A program made the position numbers and the translations under genes. From the NCBI RefSeq assembly GCF_029227915.1, contig NC_079888.1, forward strand, positions 3,113,001 through 3,177,000: a stretch of 64,000 nt of DNA. The letters run 5' to 3'. Shown in pieces: positions 12,497 to 21,258 of the stretch. The notes beneath the pieces are model-generated. The model worked only from the letters and a program-made list of their open reading frames with translations, did no database searches and was not told the DNA's origin. The stretch is from Hydractinia symbiolongicarpus (taxonomy: Eukaryota > Cnidaria > Hydrozoa > Anthoathecata > Hydractiniidae). Position 1 is the stretch's first letter. The number at the start of each line of letters is the position of its first letter.

Positions 12497-12700
12497 AAGT
12501 CCTGTTTATCCGATACCATGCATTGCTTAGCCATTAAATTCAAGGGTAAGCCACTAATATACCGTGTTGAGTAGGCTAAAGTTCCTATAAAGTGACGACG
12601 TCATCAAATCATACAAAAATGAGTGAATTTCTAGCGCATACTGCAGGGGGGAATTCCCTAACGATATCAAAAATCAACGCATGCGCAGTCAAGTTGTTAA
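12497..12700 (+). repeat. Diverged second copy of the terminal sequence
   Basis: Just inside the left TIR, 12510-12695 repeats the inner part of the TIR in the same orientation. Shared blocks are CCATGC.TTGCTTAGCCAT..AATTCAA.GGTAAG, GTTCCTATAAAGTGA, CATCAAATCATACAAAAATG, CTAGCGCATACTGCAGG and AATCAACGCATGCGCAGT. No matching second copy is evident inside the right TIR. Confidence 0.65.
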
Positions 12701-12725
12701 CAACTGTGTTAGTATTTTTTGTCGA

Positions 12726-13388
12726 ATGAGCACACATACTATTGAACAGTTACATGATATCGCAAAAGGTCGTGGACTTACGGGTTAACTCAAGCTACGC
12801 AAGGCTGAATTGGTTGCCCTATTGAGGATTGTACCATAGTACGCTTGGAGGCCACCCAAGAGACCAGTTAGACCTGTGATATCGAAGGATACGGAACTTT
12901 TTGAGAAGCAGGAGATGGCAAAGGCCCGTCCAACTATCGGGGGTAAAATCATGGAATGGCACAACTGGGTTTTGCCCCCATCTGAGATGGACCTATTTGA
13001 GAAACAGGAAGTGTCGAATAATTATTCTGTTGTAAGGGATAAGATGCAGGGATGGTATAATTGGCCTGTGGACGCTGTTCCAAAGCCTATAAAGGAGGTG
13101 ATCAAGAGAACCTATACAGCCTTTAAACGTACGGTGATGGATCTATATAACAAGGCTGCCAACACAAGACCTACGCTTCATGACGAAGTCGAGCAGGAGG
13201 CCGAGGAAAACTATCTAGAAGATATCCAAAATCTATATGAACAACCGGGGCAAGACTATGCACCTCAAGAATATAAGAATGCTATCCACAGGACCTTCCG
13301 AAGTTTCCGCATTCCAGGTATAGGAGGAGCCGACGTCGACGGGTATATAGGTATGGAGCAAACTAACGTCAAAGCATTGGTGTGTTAA
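12726..13388 (+). pseudogene. Element protein with N-terminal SAP-like helix motif; two stops
   Basis: The frame opens at ATG 12726. It begins with a short helical motif (about residues 4-35, ending LRKAELVALLRI) of the SAP/Rho-N type seen at the start of other mobile-element and virus proteins. Stops fall at 12786 (TAA) and 12837 (TAG); the frame is then open to 13388. The open part (170 residues) is acidic and Trp-containing, with two copies of an LFEKQE..-type segment (12888 and 12990), and looks like a structural or scaffold domain. The second relic also has a SAP-like start (38351), supporting relatedness. The original protein probably extended further and is now cut by the oppositely oriented gene at 13446. 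Specific function is unknown. Confidence 0.5.
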
Positions 13389-13445
13389 TCTTGCATACCT
13401 TGACATCATAGCACTCGCCAGGCCCTCATGGGTAATCTTGTAAAC

Positions 13446-14132
13446 CTACAGTTTTATGTTGTTAATCTGATAGACAGCGTCAGCCGCCTTGGCTGCCGTG
13501 CTTCCCGAGGCTGCCGTACCTCCATCTTTGATGACGTCGCAATACGGCGCGAAATGTAGGACAAATTGGAGGCGGTCATATAAACCCGCCGGATAAAAGT
13601 GAAAATCTCTCGTCAACTCAAACATTTTGCCCAAGGGCACGCAGAAGGTGTTGCCATACTCGGCAACAATTGCCTTCTCCTCGTCGGTACCTACATGGTC
13701 ATTGGCCTTGACTTGCAGAGCCCGGATTGTTCCGTCGTTCGAGTTGATGCCGTCCAGGTTAAGGTTGTTATCACGATCAAATTTGGGCACCCACAGATCC
13801 CGGTACACCGCCAGGGTGTTGTAGTCGCTAATATTCTGTACTTCTTTGCCGTTCAATGTAATGCGCAGATTCCTCACCAGACTTTTGCCAATGTTGCTGA
13901 CAATGGTACGCTTCGTATTGGTCCCCGTCCGTGTTAGGTCAAATAAGAGCTTGAGACTGCCTGGTAAAATGACATCATTCTGGGGCATATTTGGGATATT
14001 GACATGGAGGTCTTCATTCTGGTTAATAGTGGAGAAGATGTAGCTAATCTGAACCCTCTGTTTCCTGCCTTTGATGCCGAAGAGCTGCTTCGTTTCTGCG
14101 TAGAGGTCTACGGTCGTTCTGAATGTACTCAT
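13446..14132 (-). CDS. Capsid-like protein (first jelly-roll region), C-terminally truncated
   Basis: A 228-residue open frame has the feel of the N-terminal half of a double-jelly-roll major capsid protein of Polinton-like viruses. It shows alternating short hydrophobic strands, a VPGS-type turn replaced by LPGSLKLLFDL, a central NIGKSLVRNLRITLNGKEV segment, an YRDLW motif, and an FYPAGLYDRLQFVLHFAP segment near the end. It stops after ..YQINNIKL, where such proteins would continue into a second barrel, so it is about half of the usual 450-650 residues. I found no clear second half on this strand. It lies head-to-head with 14165-15454. The family call rests on recalled resemblance and composition, not a search. 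Confidence 0.5.
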   Translation of the reverse strand: MSTFRTTVDLYAETKQLFGIKGRKQRVQISYIFSTINQNEDLHVNIPNMPQNDVILPGSLKLLFDLTRTGTNTKRTIVSNIGKSLVRNLRITLNGKEVQNISDYNTLAVYRDLWVPKFDRDNNLNLDGINSNDGTIRALQVKANDHVGTDEEKAIVAEYGNTFCVPLGKMFELTRDFHFYPAGLYDRLQFVLHFAPYCDVIKDGGTAASGSTAAKAADAVYQINNIKL

Positions 14133-14164
14133 ATTTATTATATAGGAAATCTTTTAATAAATAG

Positions 14165-15454
14165 CCGATTAATCCAGTATATGAACCGGATCTTAGGGAG
14201 GGGGATAAGGGTGGTGGGAGGGATGATAAACCAGATGATACTGCACACAAACTTCCATCGACGCAACAACTTCCATCAACGTCGGGACAACAACAGCATA
14301 GAGACACCGTGACTAAGGGTATTGATACGGCCAGGACGCTGGTACAAATGAGGGTCGACGATCTGTACGATCGAATCAAAAGGGATAATAGGGTGGGGCC
14401 CTTCTACGTGATCACTTATGACGATTTTGAATTGGAAAGGAACGTCTTATATAAGAATATAGATATTACTAAATTAATATATAAGGACAATGGCGTGGGT
14501 TTACGAAGCGCCGGGGTCATTCTGAAAAATTTAGGGGCATAGTATATTACCACGCCCAACAGAGGACGTAGGGCAAGGGCCCAGAAGGTCATGCATGATA
14601 CAGAGCATGAGATCGAGTATATTCAGATGGAATCGCTGGATAAGTCTGATGGGCCTGATTAGTATGAAAAACTTATGGATGATACGGAAAGCCTCATAGA
14701 TGAGACAGATGACCTCCTTCAAAAACGTCTGCCCGGGGGTCCGATCTGGGATTGATTTTGGAACGTGAAAGAAAAGGTCTTGACAGGAAGCTTCAAACAA
14801 TAAGGGGTGCCTTGAATCTACATAGGCCCAATATGGTGCTATACAACAGTGAGATTACCAGGGTAGAAAGCAAATTAGAAGATCTAGAGAAGCAGAAGGC
14901 TGAGGGGCAACAGAACCCCAATAATGATAAGAATATAAAAAGGCTGAAAACTAAATTTAAAGATCGTAATGAAAAAAGAGATTTTGAAATTGAATCGCAT
15001 GGTATGCTATGCGATGATATATACCCTCAGATGATAGCCATCAAACAAACGCTGATGAAAATCGCCGCAGATGATACGTCCCTACTTGAAAAATTGAAAT
15101 ACTCTTCAAGGAACAGGGCCTGACCATAGCCAGTATCGTCTCGGCTATTGGATTGCTAGTTTCCACCGTCGTACTCGCAGTTACGGGGGGGGGGGGAGTG
15201 CCGCGGCGGGTGCTGCAGGAGGAAGTGCAGCAAGGGGTGGTGGAAAAGTGTTTGTAGAGAAGCAGCTTGAAAGGCTCAGATGGTTCCTTAGATATTTGGC
15301 AGGTATAGCAGGTGCTGCATTGCCCAGGATCATTGGAACCGTAGTCTCCTTCTTTCTGAGGGTAGCGTTAACTATCGTGGAATATGCGGCCAAGCTGTGC
15401 ATGGTCATCGTGGGTGCTGCCGGTTTTGTAGTGCTATATGTTGGAAGAAAGTAA
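14165..15454 (+). pseudogene. Coiled-coil/hydrophobic element protein, at least two frameshifts
   Basis: Reading begins after a stop at 14162. A Gly/Asp/Gln-rich leader is followed by a helical segment (14309-14542) that ends at a TAG. The same frame stays coding-like with two more stops to 14753. Frame 1 then carries a long charged coiled coil (14752-15123, rich in Lys/Glu with LEDLEKQ heptads). Near 15098 the coding shifts frame again into a hydrophobic segment (TIASIVSAIGLLVSTVVLAV), a Gly/Ala linker with a poly-G run at 15185, and a second amphipathic/hydrophobic pair ending at 15454. This looks like one long protein: coiled coil, then membrane-active C-terminus. In a virus-like element that suggests a minor capsid, entry or membrane-associated role, but this is inference. 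Confidence 0.45.
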
Positions 15455-15542
15455 GTTACTCGAGCCAGGTGTAGGCCATTATGAGGCCCCTGTCGTGATC
15501 AGCACGGTCTTGGTATCCTCATGCTTGTTTTGTGGGGGTTGT

Positions 15543-16576
15543 TCAGGCGATGTAGTATGATGTAGTATTAGCAGGCGTGGGCGGATGCTTGTGGGGTGTA
15601 TATGGTATAGCCTTTGTGGTATGTTTTGTAGTATGCTTGGGAGGTATGGGAGATGTAGTATGCCTTGGAGGCATAGGAGGTGTAGTATGGGATGTGGTAT
15701 GTATAGGTGTTTTGGTAATATGCTTGAGAGGTGGTTTGATACTCCCCTCCCCATGAACAGGCTTGTTGTTCACATCAACCCGGACACCAATATTTACATT
15801 AGCAGTTGCGATCAAAATGTTGTTGTTATGCCCTACATTTTTGCCTATGCACAGGTTCATGTCAGAAGGCAACATATACACGCTTGACATGACGGGAAAG
15901 TTTACCGGAGTTCGGGCATACTGTAACACCTTCTGGATTTCCGTAATATCATGCCCTACATTCTCTTGACGTTGTACCATAGCCTCAAATTTCTGCGATA
16001 GGATTTGACTTGCTGTGTAGTTGTTAGCACCAGATCCAATTAGAGAAGCCTTGACCCCCGCCTGCGATCCCAGTAACAAGACCACGTAAACCCTGATACT
16101 CGCGCTTAGCTTGGTCAGACCTTCTGATGTCAAACCCTCGCTTGTCGGAATGATAACTTTGCCCAATCCCCATCAACTTGCGTTTTTATACTGTGAGAAC
16201 CCATCGTCATACGGCATGAGTACCTTCATGTTTGGCAAGATATGGTGAATGTGGTAATAGACATGGAAGTTAAAGATCGAGTGGAAAAGGGGTATGGAGC
16301 CCGTCATGTGCTTAGCAGAGATACATAATGTGGTGCTTGCGCATTGCACCGCAAAGTTAACATGAATGTTCCAGTGGTCCAAGGCTTGTCCTGTCCAACA
16401 TTCAGCAGATTGGTGGGGATTTTGATGGCATACTTGGTAAACCCGGGGAATGCCACCTCAATGTGCGAGTCTGTAGACACGTACAAGCCCTGATGCTCCA
16501 AGTTGGTTACACCAAGTGGCCACTCTCCTCTGTTGGACTTGTACCTTGCTTTGGGGTTGTACGAGTACATGTTCAT
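15543..16576 (-). pseudogene. Element protein with Pro/Thr/His-rich tail, two frames
   Basis: Three overlapping minus-strand frames join: 16576-16304 (starts MNMYSYNPKARYKS), then a shift near 16350 into 16382-16173, then a stop and continuation as 16166-15543. The first part has strand-rich composition ending in VNFAVQC-like sequence. The last part has a helical region (QILSQKFEAMVQRQEN), a short hydrophobic segment (ILIATANVNIGV) and a ~60-residue tail of Thr-Pro-His repeats (TTPPMPPRHTTSPIPPKHTT). The repetitive tail is visible in the DNA at 15560-15740. It may be a penton, fibre or other decoration-type structural protein, but I cannot name it. Confidence 0.4.
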
Positions 16577-16808
16577 CCTTTTCTTCTAACAAGAAAGGAA
16601 TGAAGCAACTCTATATTACTGATATCGAAAAGCCTACTATATTTAAGGACTACCTGTGACAGGATAGTAGGATAGCCCTAACATCCATCAGCATCAGGCC
16701 TGTATGGCTGAACCCGTACAGCGACAATGAAATCGTCCTCCGTAAAATAAGGCCTGACCAGAGGGAGATTAGGATTGAAATCATGACCGGCCTGTATAGG
16801 ATAGAGGA

Positions 16809-17201
16809 TTGGCGGCCATTGTGAACAGTCAGGCACAGGATAGAATTAGGCTGTTTGTCCTTAAAATGGACTCTGCAGGCTCCGTGTCAGTGAGGGGTCG
16901 ACAGTTGCAGGAGCTCTTGGGTCTACCCTATGATCCTGCAAAAAAGTATTATATGAAGGGTAATTATGATGCATACCACAGGACTGATGTTTACCATAGG
17001 TTGAGACTCGTTTGTCCGCAGTTGGATGAAGAAGACTGCCTACTTGATGGCAAAAAGTCTAAGATTCTATTCTTGCTTCTCACTAAAGAATTGAACGCTT
17101 GGGGGGATATGTTAACCAGGAGTTTTGACACTCTAACGTACCGTCCACTGAAGGGCTTCGGACCGTCTAGAGTTCATGTTAACAGACGTCTATCACCATG
17201 A
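16809..17201 (+). CDS. Uncharacterised element protein, 130 aa
   Basis: This 130-residue open frame is basic, without transmembrane segments, with an LQELLGLPYDP segment and a C-terminal LTYRPLKGFGPSR. Codon use resembles its neighbours in the element. It precedes the membrane-protein gene at 17253 by 51 bp in the same direction, and the pair probably belonged to one transcription unit. I do not recognise the family. Confidence 0.4.
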   Translation: MAAIVNSQAQDRIRLFVLKMDSAGSVSVRGRQLQELLGLPYDPAKKYYMKGNYDAYHRTDVYHRLRLVCPQLDEEDCLLDGKKSKILFLLLTKELNAWGDMLTRSFDTLTYRPLKGFGPSRVHVNRRLSP

Positions 17202-17252
17202 GAAGAACGTTTCGTTTACCAGCCTCACAATGCAGATCCTGATAGAATAAAG

Positions 17253-17823
17253 ATGAGCGATATAGCCAAATTGTATCCGAAATTACCGAGTGCGCCTGCG
17301 CAAAGTGCCGATATTCCCGAGGAAAGCCAGGTCTACAGGCTCAAAAAGATTGAGGATGTTGAAAAGTACTTGCGGGATGAGATGAAGGAGCGGAACAGAC
17401 TCGCAAAGAGGTTTAAAATGCATGAGACCTGGGTGAAGTACACGGATCAAGGTCTGTTAGGTATAAGCGTTATCACGTCGACCTTGGCATAGGAGCCATA
17501 GCCTCTGACCTAGGAGTACCCTTGGCTATTGCCATGGGCGGGATCACCATCGCCGTCGGAATCGGTCAGGCCGGTCTGCAAAACGCCGGGAAGAGGCTAG
17601 GTGTGAAATCCGAAAAGCATGAGAGTATAAGGAGACAAAGCTGAATTCTATGATTGATCTTATCTCAAAAGCTATTGAGAACGGAGTCGTCAGCGACTAT
17701 GAGTTCACCCTGATCACACAGGAATATAACAAGTACATGCTGCTAAAGGAGCAGATACGTCAACGTGTTAAACAGATCGTTAACGCTATCAACGAAGAGG
17801 AGGGTGCCCAGTTAGTTGCCTAG
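17253..17823 (+). pseudogene. Small membrane protein with Gly-rich hydrophobic core, frameshifted
   Basis: The first frame (17253-17492) gives a Pro-rich start (KLYPKLPSAPAQ), an amphipathic charged helix (VEKYLRDEMKERNRLAKRF) and the start of a hydrophobic segment. Shifting frame near 17486 gives two Gly/Ala-rich hydrophobic segments (GVPLAIAMGGITIAVGIGQAG) then VKSEKHESIR. A second shift near 17640 gives a C-terminal helix (ISKAIENGVVSDYEFTLITQEYNK) ending LVA-stop. A homologue with the same three parts lies on the minus strand at 38732-40011. Two frameshifts make this copy non-functional. It is probably a virion or membrane-associated protein. Confidence 0.6.
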
Positions 17824-17964
17824 GGCGGGGAAGAAGGGAGGCAAGACGTTTTAAAAAAACTTTAATCTGTGCAGTATGTAAGCGCTACCTAGAGTCCCCA
17901 CCTGAGTATAAGCCTTAATTTTATATATTTTATAGGTCTTGTAGGCCTATAAAATATATGGTTT

Positions 17965-18600
17965 TTAATCCTCACTTAGCAAACATTCTTTTTTGAAATC
18001 CTTATATCGACATTCCACAACATCTACCTGAGGGTAGTAGTTCTTACCTTGGACATATACCAATGAAATAGCCAGAATGGCACTGGATTGACAGGGTTCA
18101 TTGTAGGGTACGGGCATACCGTGGAATTTGGTTGTGATTGCATCCTTCTGGTATTTCAGTTTAGCGTTCACATAACGGCCCTTTTTCACAGGCTCTGCCG
18201 TCAATTGCTTAGATATCAACTCCTCAACCTTGGACCAGATTTGACGATACTTTTCAACGCAGTCCGAGTACTCTTCAAAATCAAGACTCATTGCTGGTAC
18301 TGCATTTGCGTTGTACCGAGTCACTCCATGTGCGGACCAGATTTTTGGCGTCTTTACCCTAAAGGCTACTACAAGGTCTCGTGTATGGTAGCCTATAATA
18401 TACTCTTGATCCTTACCTCCATTAGCAGGAATGGGATCTGACACCGTCAGATAGTCCACGTTGACATTGTTAATGTCTTTAAAGGTAGCAGCAAATGAGT
18501 AGAATAATTTAGGGTTGTCAAGCTCATTCTCAAATTGTAGCATCTTATTTATCGTATTTCGAACAACTTCAGATATTTGCTTGTCACCGTACATACGCAA
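17965..18600 (-). CDS. Uncharacterised conserved element protein, 211 aa
   Basis: An intact 211-residue frame starts at ATG 18600 and is convergent with 17253-17823. It contains the segment VSDPIPANGGKD..YIIGYHTRD and later SLDFEEYSDCVEKY and KGRYVNAKLK. The second relic has clear counterparts (VSESIPANKGKD..FVIGYYDQD, SFDLVDFPECLEKY, KDRYINPNLK at 37798-38170), so the gene was conserved across element copies. It is the best preserved gene of this element. Function is unknown; a structural or DNA-associated role is only a guess. Confidence 0.65.
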   Translation of the reverse strand: MRMYGDKQISEVVRNTINKMLQFENELDNPKLFYSFAATFKDINNVNVDYLTVSDPIPANGGKDQEYIIGYHTRDLVVAFRVKTPKIWSAHGVTRYNANAVPAMSLDFEEYSDCVEKYRQIWSKVEELISKQLTAEPVKKGRYVNAKLKYQKDAITTKFHGMPVPYNEPCQSSAILAISLVYVQGKNYYPQVDVVECRYKDFKKECLLSED

Positions 18601-18728
18601 CCACCCCCATTATATGTGATATATTCATGGTAGCAGTACCAGCACAACATTTTACCATTTTCTTCAAATCTCCGAACACAGGCGCATCTGTGGTGCGCAT
18701 CCAACATACGTTCACAATTCTTACATTG
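18600..18728 (-). pseudogene. Small Cys-rich (zinc-ribbon-like) fragment
   Basis: On the minus strand from 18728 the frame reads CKNC..HHRCAC..CWYC. Two CxxC knuckles plus CxC/HH suggest a compact zinc-binding fold. No in-frame ATG exists before the first CxxC: the frame follows a stop directly and abuts the end of the 18721-18893 gene, so a start or frameshift has been lost. It lies immediately upstream of the 211-aa gene. Confidence 0.4.
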
Positions 18729-18893
18729 TTACATTTATTCTATAGTCTTCAAGACGATCATCTAGGCCTTGAATCTTCTGTTCATTCTCCTTTTCCTTCT
18801 TTGATTCGTGTACCAATGCCAGGGCCATGAGGGGAAGGGAGATATCAATGCCAGCCATAAAGGTGATGAATGCTGCAGTTCCGAAGATATCGA
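18721..18893 (-). pseudogene. Single-pass membrane protein fragment with charged helix
   Basis: The minus-strand frame reads a hydrophobic stretch (FITFMAGIDISLPLMALALV) followed by a charged helix (HESKKEKENEQKIQGLDDRLED), ending VTM-stop at 18721. A possible start is ATG 18858. It resembles small membrane proteins of Polinton-like elements in layout only, and the upstream part is not clear. Confidence 0.35.
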
Positions 18894-18996
18894 ATTTTTA
18901 TTGCTGACAGTCGACGCACATTTATTATAGTAGTATCTAACAACATGGTTAAAAGATAACCTTGACTTCAAGCCAATGCCAGGAATTTCTTTTGCG

Positions 18997-19239
18997 TCAA
19001 GTCAAATCTTCTGAGGGGTCTCCAGTCCGAGCAGGCCTTCCCTTGTAGCGCCCTTTCAACAGCCACAACGACATTTCGTACGCACTATCATACACCTTTC
19101 GCTCTTCCACGTAAGCCAAGCGGCACGCATCTCCACAAAAATAGCCCTCGTACACGTACTCACCACCATCGCCCATATGAGCGACCATGTTTTCCATCAC
19201 ATGAAAAAAGCCAGATTTCGTCGTATGTTTTGTACTCAC
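18997..19239 (-). CDS. Small conserved-looking element protein, 80 aa
   Basis: An 80-residue frame lies just inside the right TIR. It is His/Met-rich near the start (FHVMENMVAHMGDGGEYVYEGYF), has a CGDAC motif (a possible half zinc site), and ends with a basic KGRYKGRPARTGDPSEDL. Composition is unlike random AT-rich sequence and resembles a real small protein. It is the first of a run of minus-strand genes reading away from the right end. Family not recognised. Confidence 0.5.
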   Translation of the reverse strand: MSTKHTTKSGFFHVMENMVAHMGDGGEYVYEGYFCGDACRLAYVEERKVYDSAYEMSLWLLKGRYKGRPARTGDPSEDLT

Positions 19240-19345
19240 CTGTGGAGGGTTGTATCTCGTGGGGCACCTGACGTTGTCTCACAGTTCTACAGAGCACCAG
19301 TAACAGATTACTATTTTATATACATTGCAACAAAGTCCGAAGATT

Positions 19346-19633
19346 GCTGAACCTCACTGCTCATGCGTTGATTTGCGTTGATTATTAGTACACTATAAGG
19401 GAACTCGCGCCTGTAGTATGCGCTAGAATATTATTCATTTTGGTATGATTTAATAACGTCATCACTCACTAGGGACTTTACCCTATCCAGCACCGCATGA
19501 TAGGGACTTACCCCTTGAATTCTACAGCTTAGCATTGGATAACCATGGCTATGCACCGCATGGTACTGGATTTGTTGTGACGACACTACGTGTGCGTGCG
19601 CGATTGTGCTAGAACATACATTTCCCCATCTCT
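19346..19633 (-). repeat. Right terminal inverted repeat
   Basis: This is the inverted match of 12213-12496, with its outer end at TCTCT 19633 followed by the ATAGT target duplication. Confidence 0.85.
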
Positions 19634-20280
19634 ATAGTACAATAAAATAATTACAAATATATTTAAGACCTTCAAACAATGTATGTTGCATACCGCACAG
19701 ACAATTTACCCGATCCATTTTGCAACCGTCGGCAAAGGCACTATATGCTAAAGGCGAAGTTGTAGATAGGGGCAGTGGTTCTTTCTTACGTGATTCGATG
19801 ATCCGCTGCTGAATGATCCGACGGCAGCTTACAGTAATTTTACTTACATTAATGATGTAATTATCAACTTTTATAAACAAACGTAAATATCGTATCTCGT
19901 GTTTCTTGTCGCATAATACTCAGTTTGATCACGTAAATTTGATTATACGGTAGTTCATCCAGTGAAGATTCTCATTAAACTTTATTATTTTTGTCACAAG
20001 CCGTATGTCATAAGCGAATTAGCTCATACGGCAGAGCGCTCGATTTGCATGCGGAGGTACTTGGAATGATGCCTGGATTCTCCACCATTCTGTATCATTG
20101 CGTATAGTGGCATATCATGTGCATATGGTCAATCCAAATGTTTCCAATAGTATAGTGAAATAACTACGAATATATTTAAGACATTCAACCAATGTATGTT
20201 GCATACCGCGCAGACAATTCACCCGACCCATTTTCCAAACTTCGGCAAAGGCACTATATGATAAAGGCAATGTTATAGAT
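19634..20280 (+). repeat. tRNA-Ala satellite unit, continuation after element
   Basis: The unit interrupted at 12212 resumes at 19634 (ATAGT then ACAATAAAATAATTACAAATAT..), runs through a full unit with a degenerate tRNA copy, and starts a further unit that is cut at about 20280 by the LINE. The order shows the satellite was present before both insertions. Confidence 0.85.
20012..20084 (+). pseudogene. tRNA-Ala-like, degenerate (TGC-type loop)
   Basis: The D-arm GCTC..GAGC is kept. The anticodon stem is damaged (CTCGA..GCGG) with loop TTTGCAT, and the T-arm is mutated (TTGGA..CCTGG). It is not expected to function. Confidence 0.6.
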
Positions 20281-20289
20281 ACCCACCAA

Positions 20290-20893
20290 ATGGCGGATTT
20301 TGCAGAAATTCTGACTCTGTTGAATAAACTGCGATTGGAAAGAAAAGGCCAGAACTTAATAAATATCGCATAACTGGCAAAAAAGACATACAACTGGACA
20401 GAAGAAAAAACTGTAGAAGAACTGGAGAACGCAGAGAAAGAAAATGTGATAAAGAAATGGACGGTAAATAATCGTACTTCCTATCGGTCGACTAAAGAGG
20501 TAGTCCGTATTGTCGATAACACAGACAGCTGTGCCACTCAAACAGAACAGGATAACATGGATTATGGTGATTTTCAGTCTGATTTTATCGATTTTAAGAA
20601 ACATGTTTTTCAAGATTTGAGTTTTTTAAAATCCTCCTGTAAATATTCATCTCCAACTCCTGAAATTAATCATGATTCTTTCGTGGTGCAATGTTTAAAA
20701 AAACCACATAAGCTCTCCAGAGAGGCAATTAGCGGATAAACAAAAAACTATTGACAGTTTATTAGGTGCAAAAAATATTTTACCGCATATCGAAATTGGT
20801 AATAAAAGTTTAAACGATGATCTTAAAAATTCTACAAATAAAACATCTATAGAGAAGTCGAAATCTCCTGTTAAAAAAAAATTAAATATAATG
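20290..20893 (+). pseudogene. LINE ORF1 N-terminal part
   Basis: It starts at ATG 20290 (MADFAEILTLLNKLRLERK). An in-frame TAA lies at 20368, the frame is open again to 20737, and a frameshift near 20720 leads into a Lys/Ser-rich stretch ending at the DIRS insertion. It has helical charged character (VEELENAEKENVIKKW) and a DFKKHVFQDLSFLK segment, as in ORF1 proteins that multimerise through coiled coils. The C-terminal half continues after the nested element at 26231. Confidence 0.6.
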
Positions 20894-20916
20894 GTGCTAA
20901 ACTAAAAGTTTAGCAC
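20894..20916. repeat. Short palindrome at left edge of DIRS-like insertion
   Basis: The palindrome GTGCTAAAC / GTTTAGCAC with a TAAAA loop marks the point where LINE ORF1 coding is lost. It may be part of the element terminus. Confidence 0.6.
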
Positions 20917-21258
20917 ATGTTAATTGTGGTTACAGAAGGAAAGGTGTGTCTCCATTTACTCCTAGTATAAGACTAACCTGGTTCACTAGTGTTTTGTCAT
21001 TCTGCATTATTAATTTTACAAATGTGTTGGTGACCTATGACTAATAGTCAACACTATATTAATTTAACCAAAACATTAGACTGCCTTAAGCTTGTTACTT
21101 AAGGTCATAGATCCATACCACAAGCAGGGGGGTGTAAATATGGAGTAGAACACAGTAAGCCTCTTGCTCTTGAACAGTTCAGACGTTTTGCAGAACACAT
21201 TCAGAAAGTGGCTGCTTTTTAACATTGGTGTGAAATTGCTCAATTCAAATAATACTTA

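Larger units (their letters stand above)
12213..19633. mobile_element. Polinton-like (Maverick/PLV-type) relic element, 7.4 kb
   Basis: It is bounded by ~285-bp terminal inverted repeats (12213-12496 and 19346-19633). The flanks are ATAGT on both sides (12208-12212 and 19634-19638; ATAGTA if one base is shared with the left terminus), and the empty site can be read in the surrounding satellite unit. Ends read AG...CT. Polintons make 6-bp duplications and have AG-type ends, which fits. Gene content is of virus structural type: a capsid-like protein, hydrophobic/coiled-coil proteins, a Pro/Thr-tailed protein and small Cys-rich proteins on both strands. No DNA polymerase B, retrovirus-type integrase, ATPase or protease was recognised. 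Nearly every gene has frameshifts or stops. It is either a non-autonomous derivative or a relic of a compact Polinton-like virus. Confidence 0.7.

Noticed and set aside
12213-19633. Complete autonomous Polinton
   Set aside because: No polB, integrase, packaging ATPase or protease frame could be recognised, and length is under half of a typical element.
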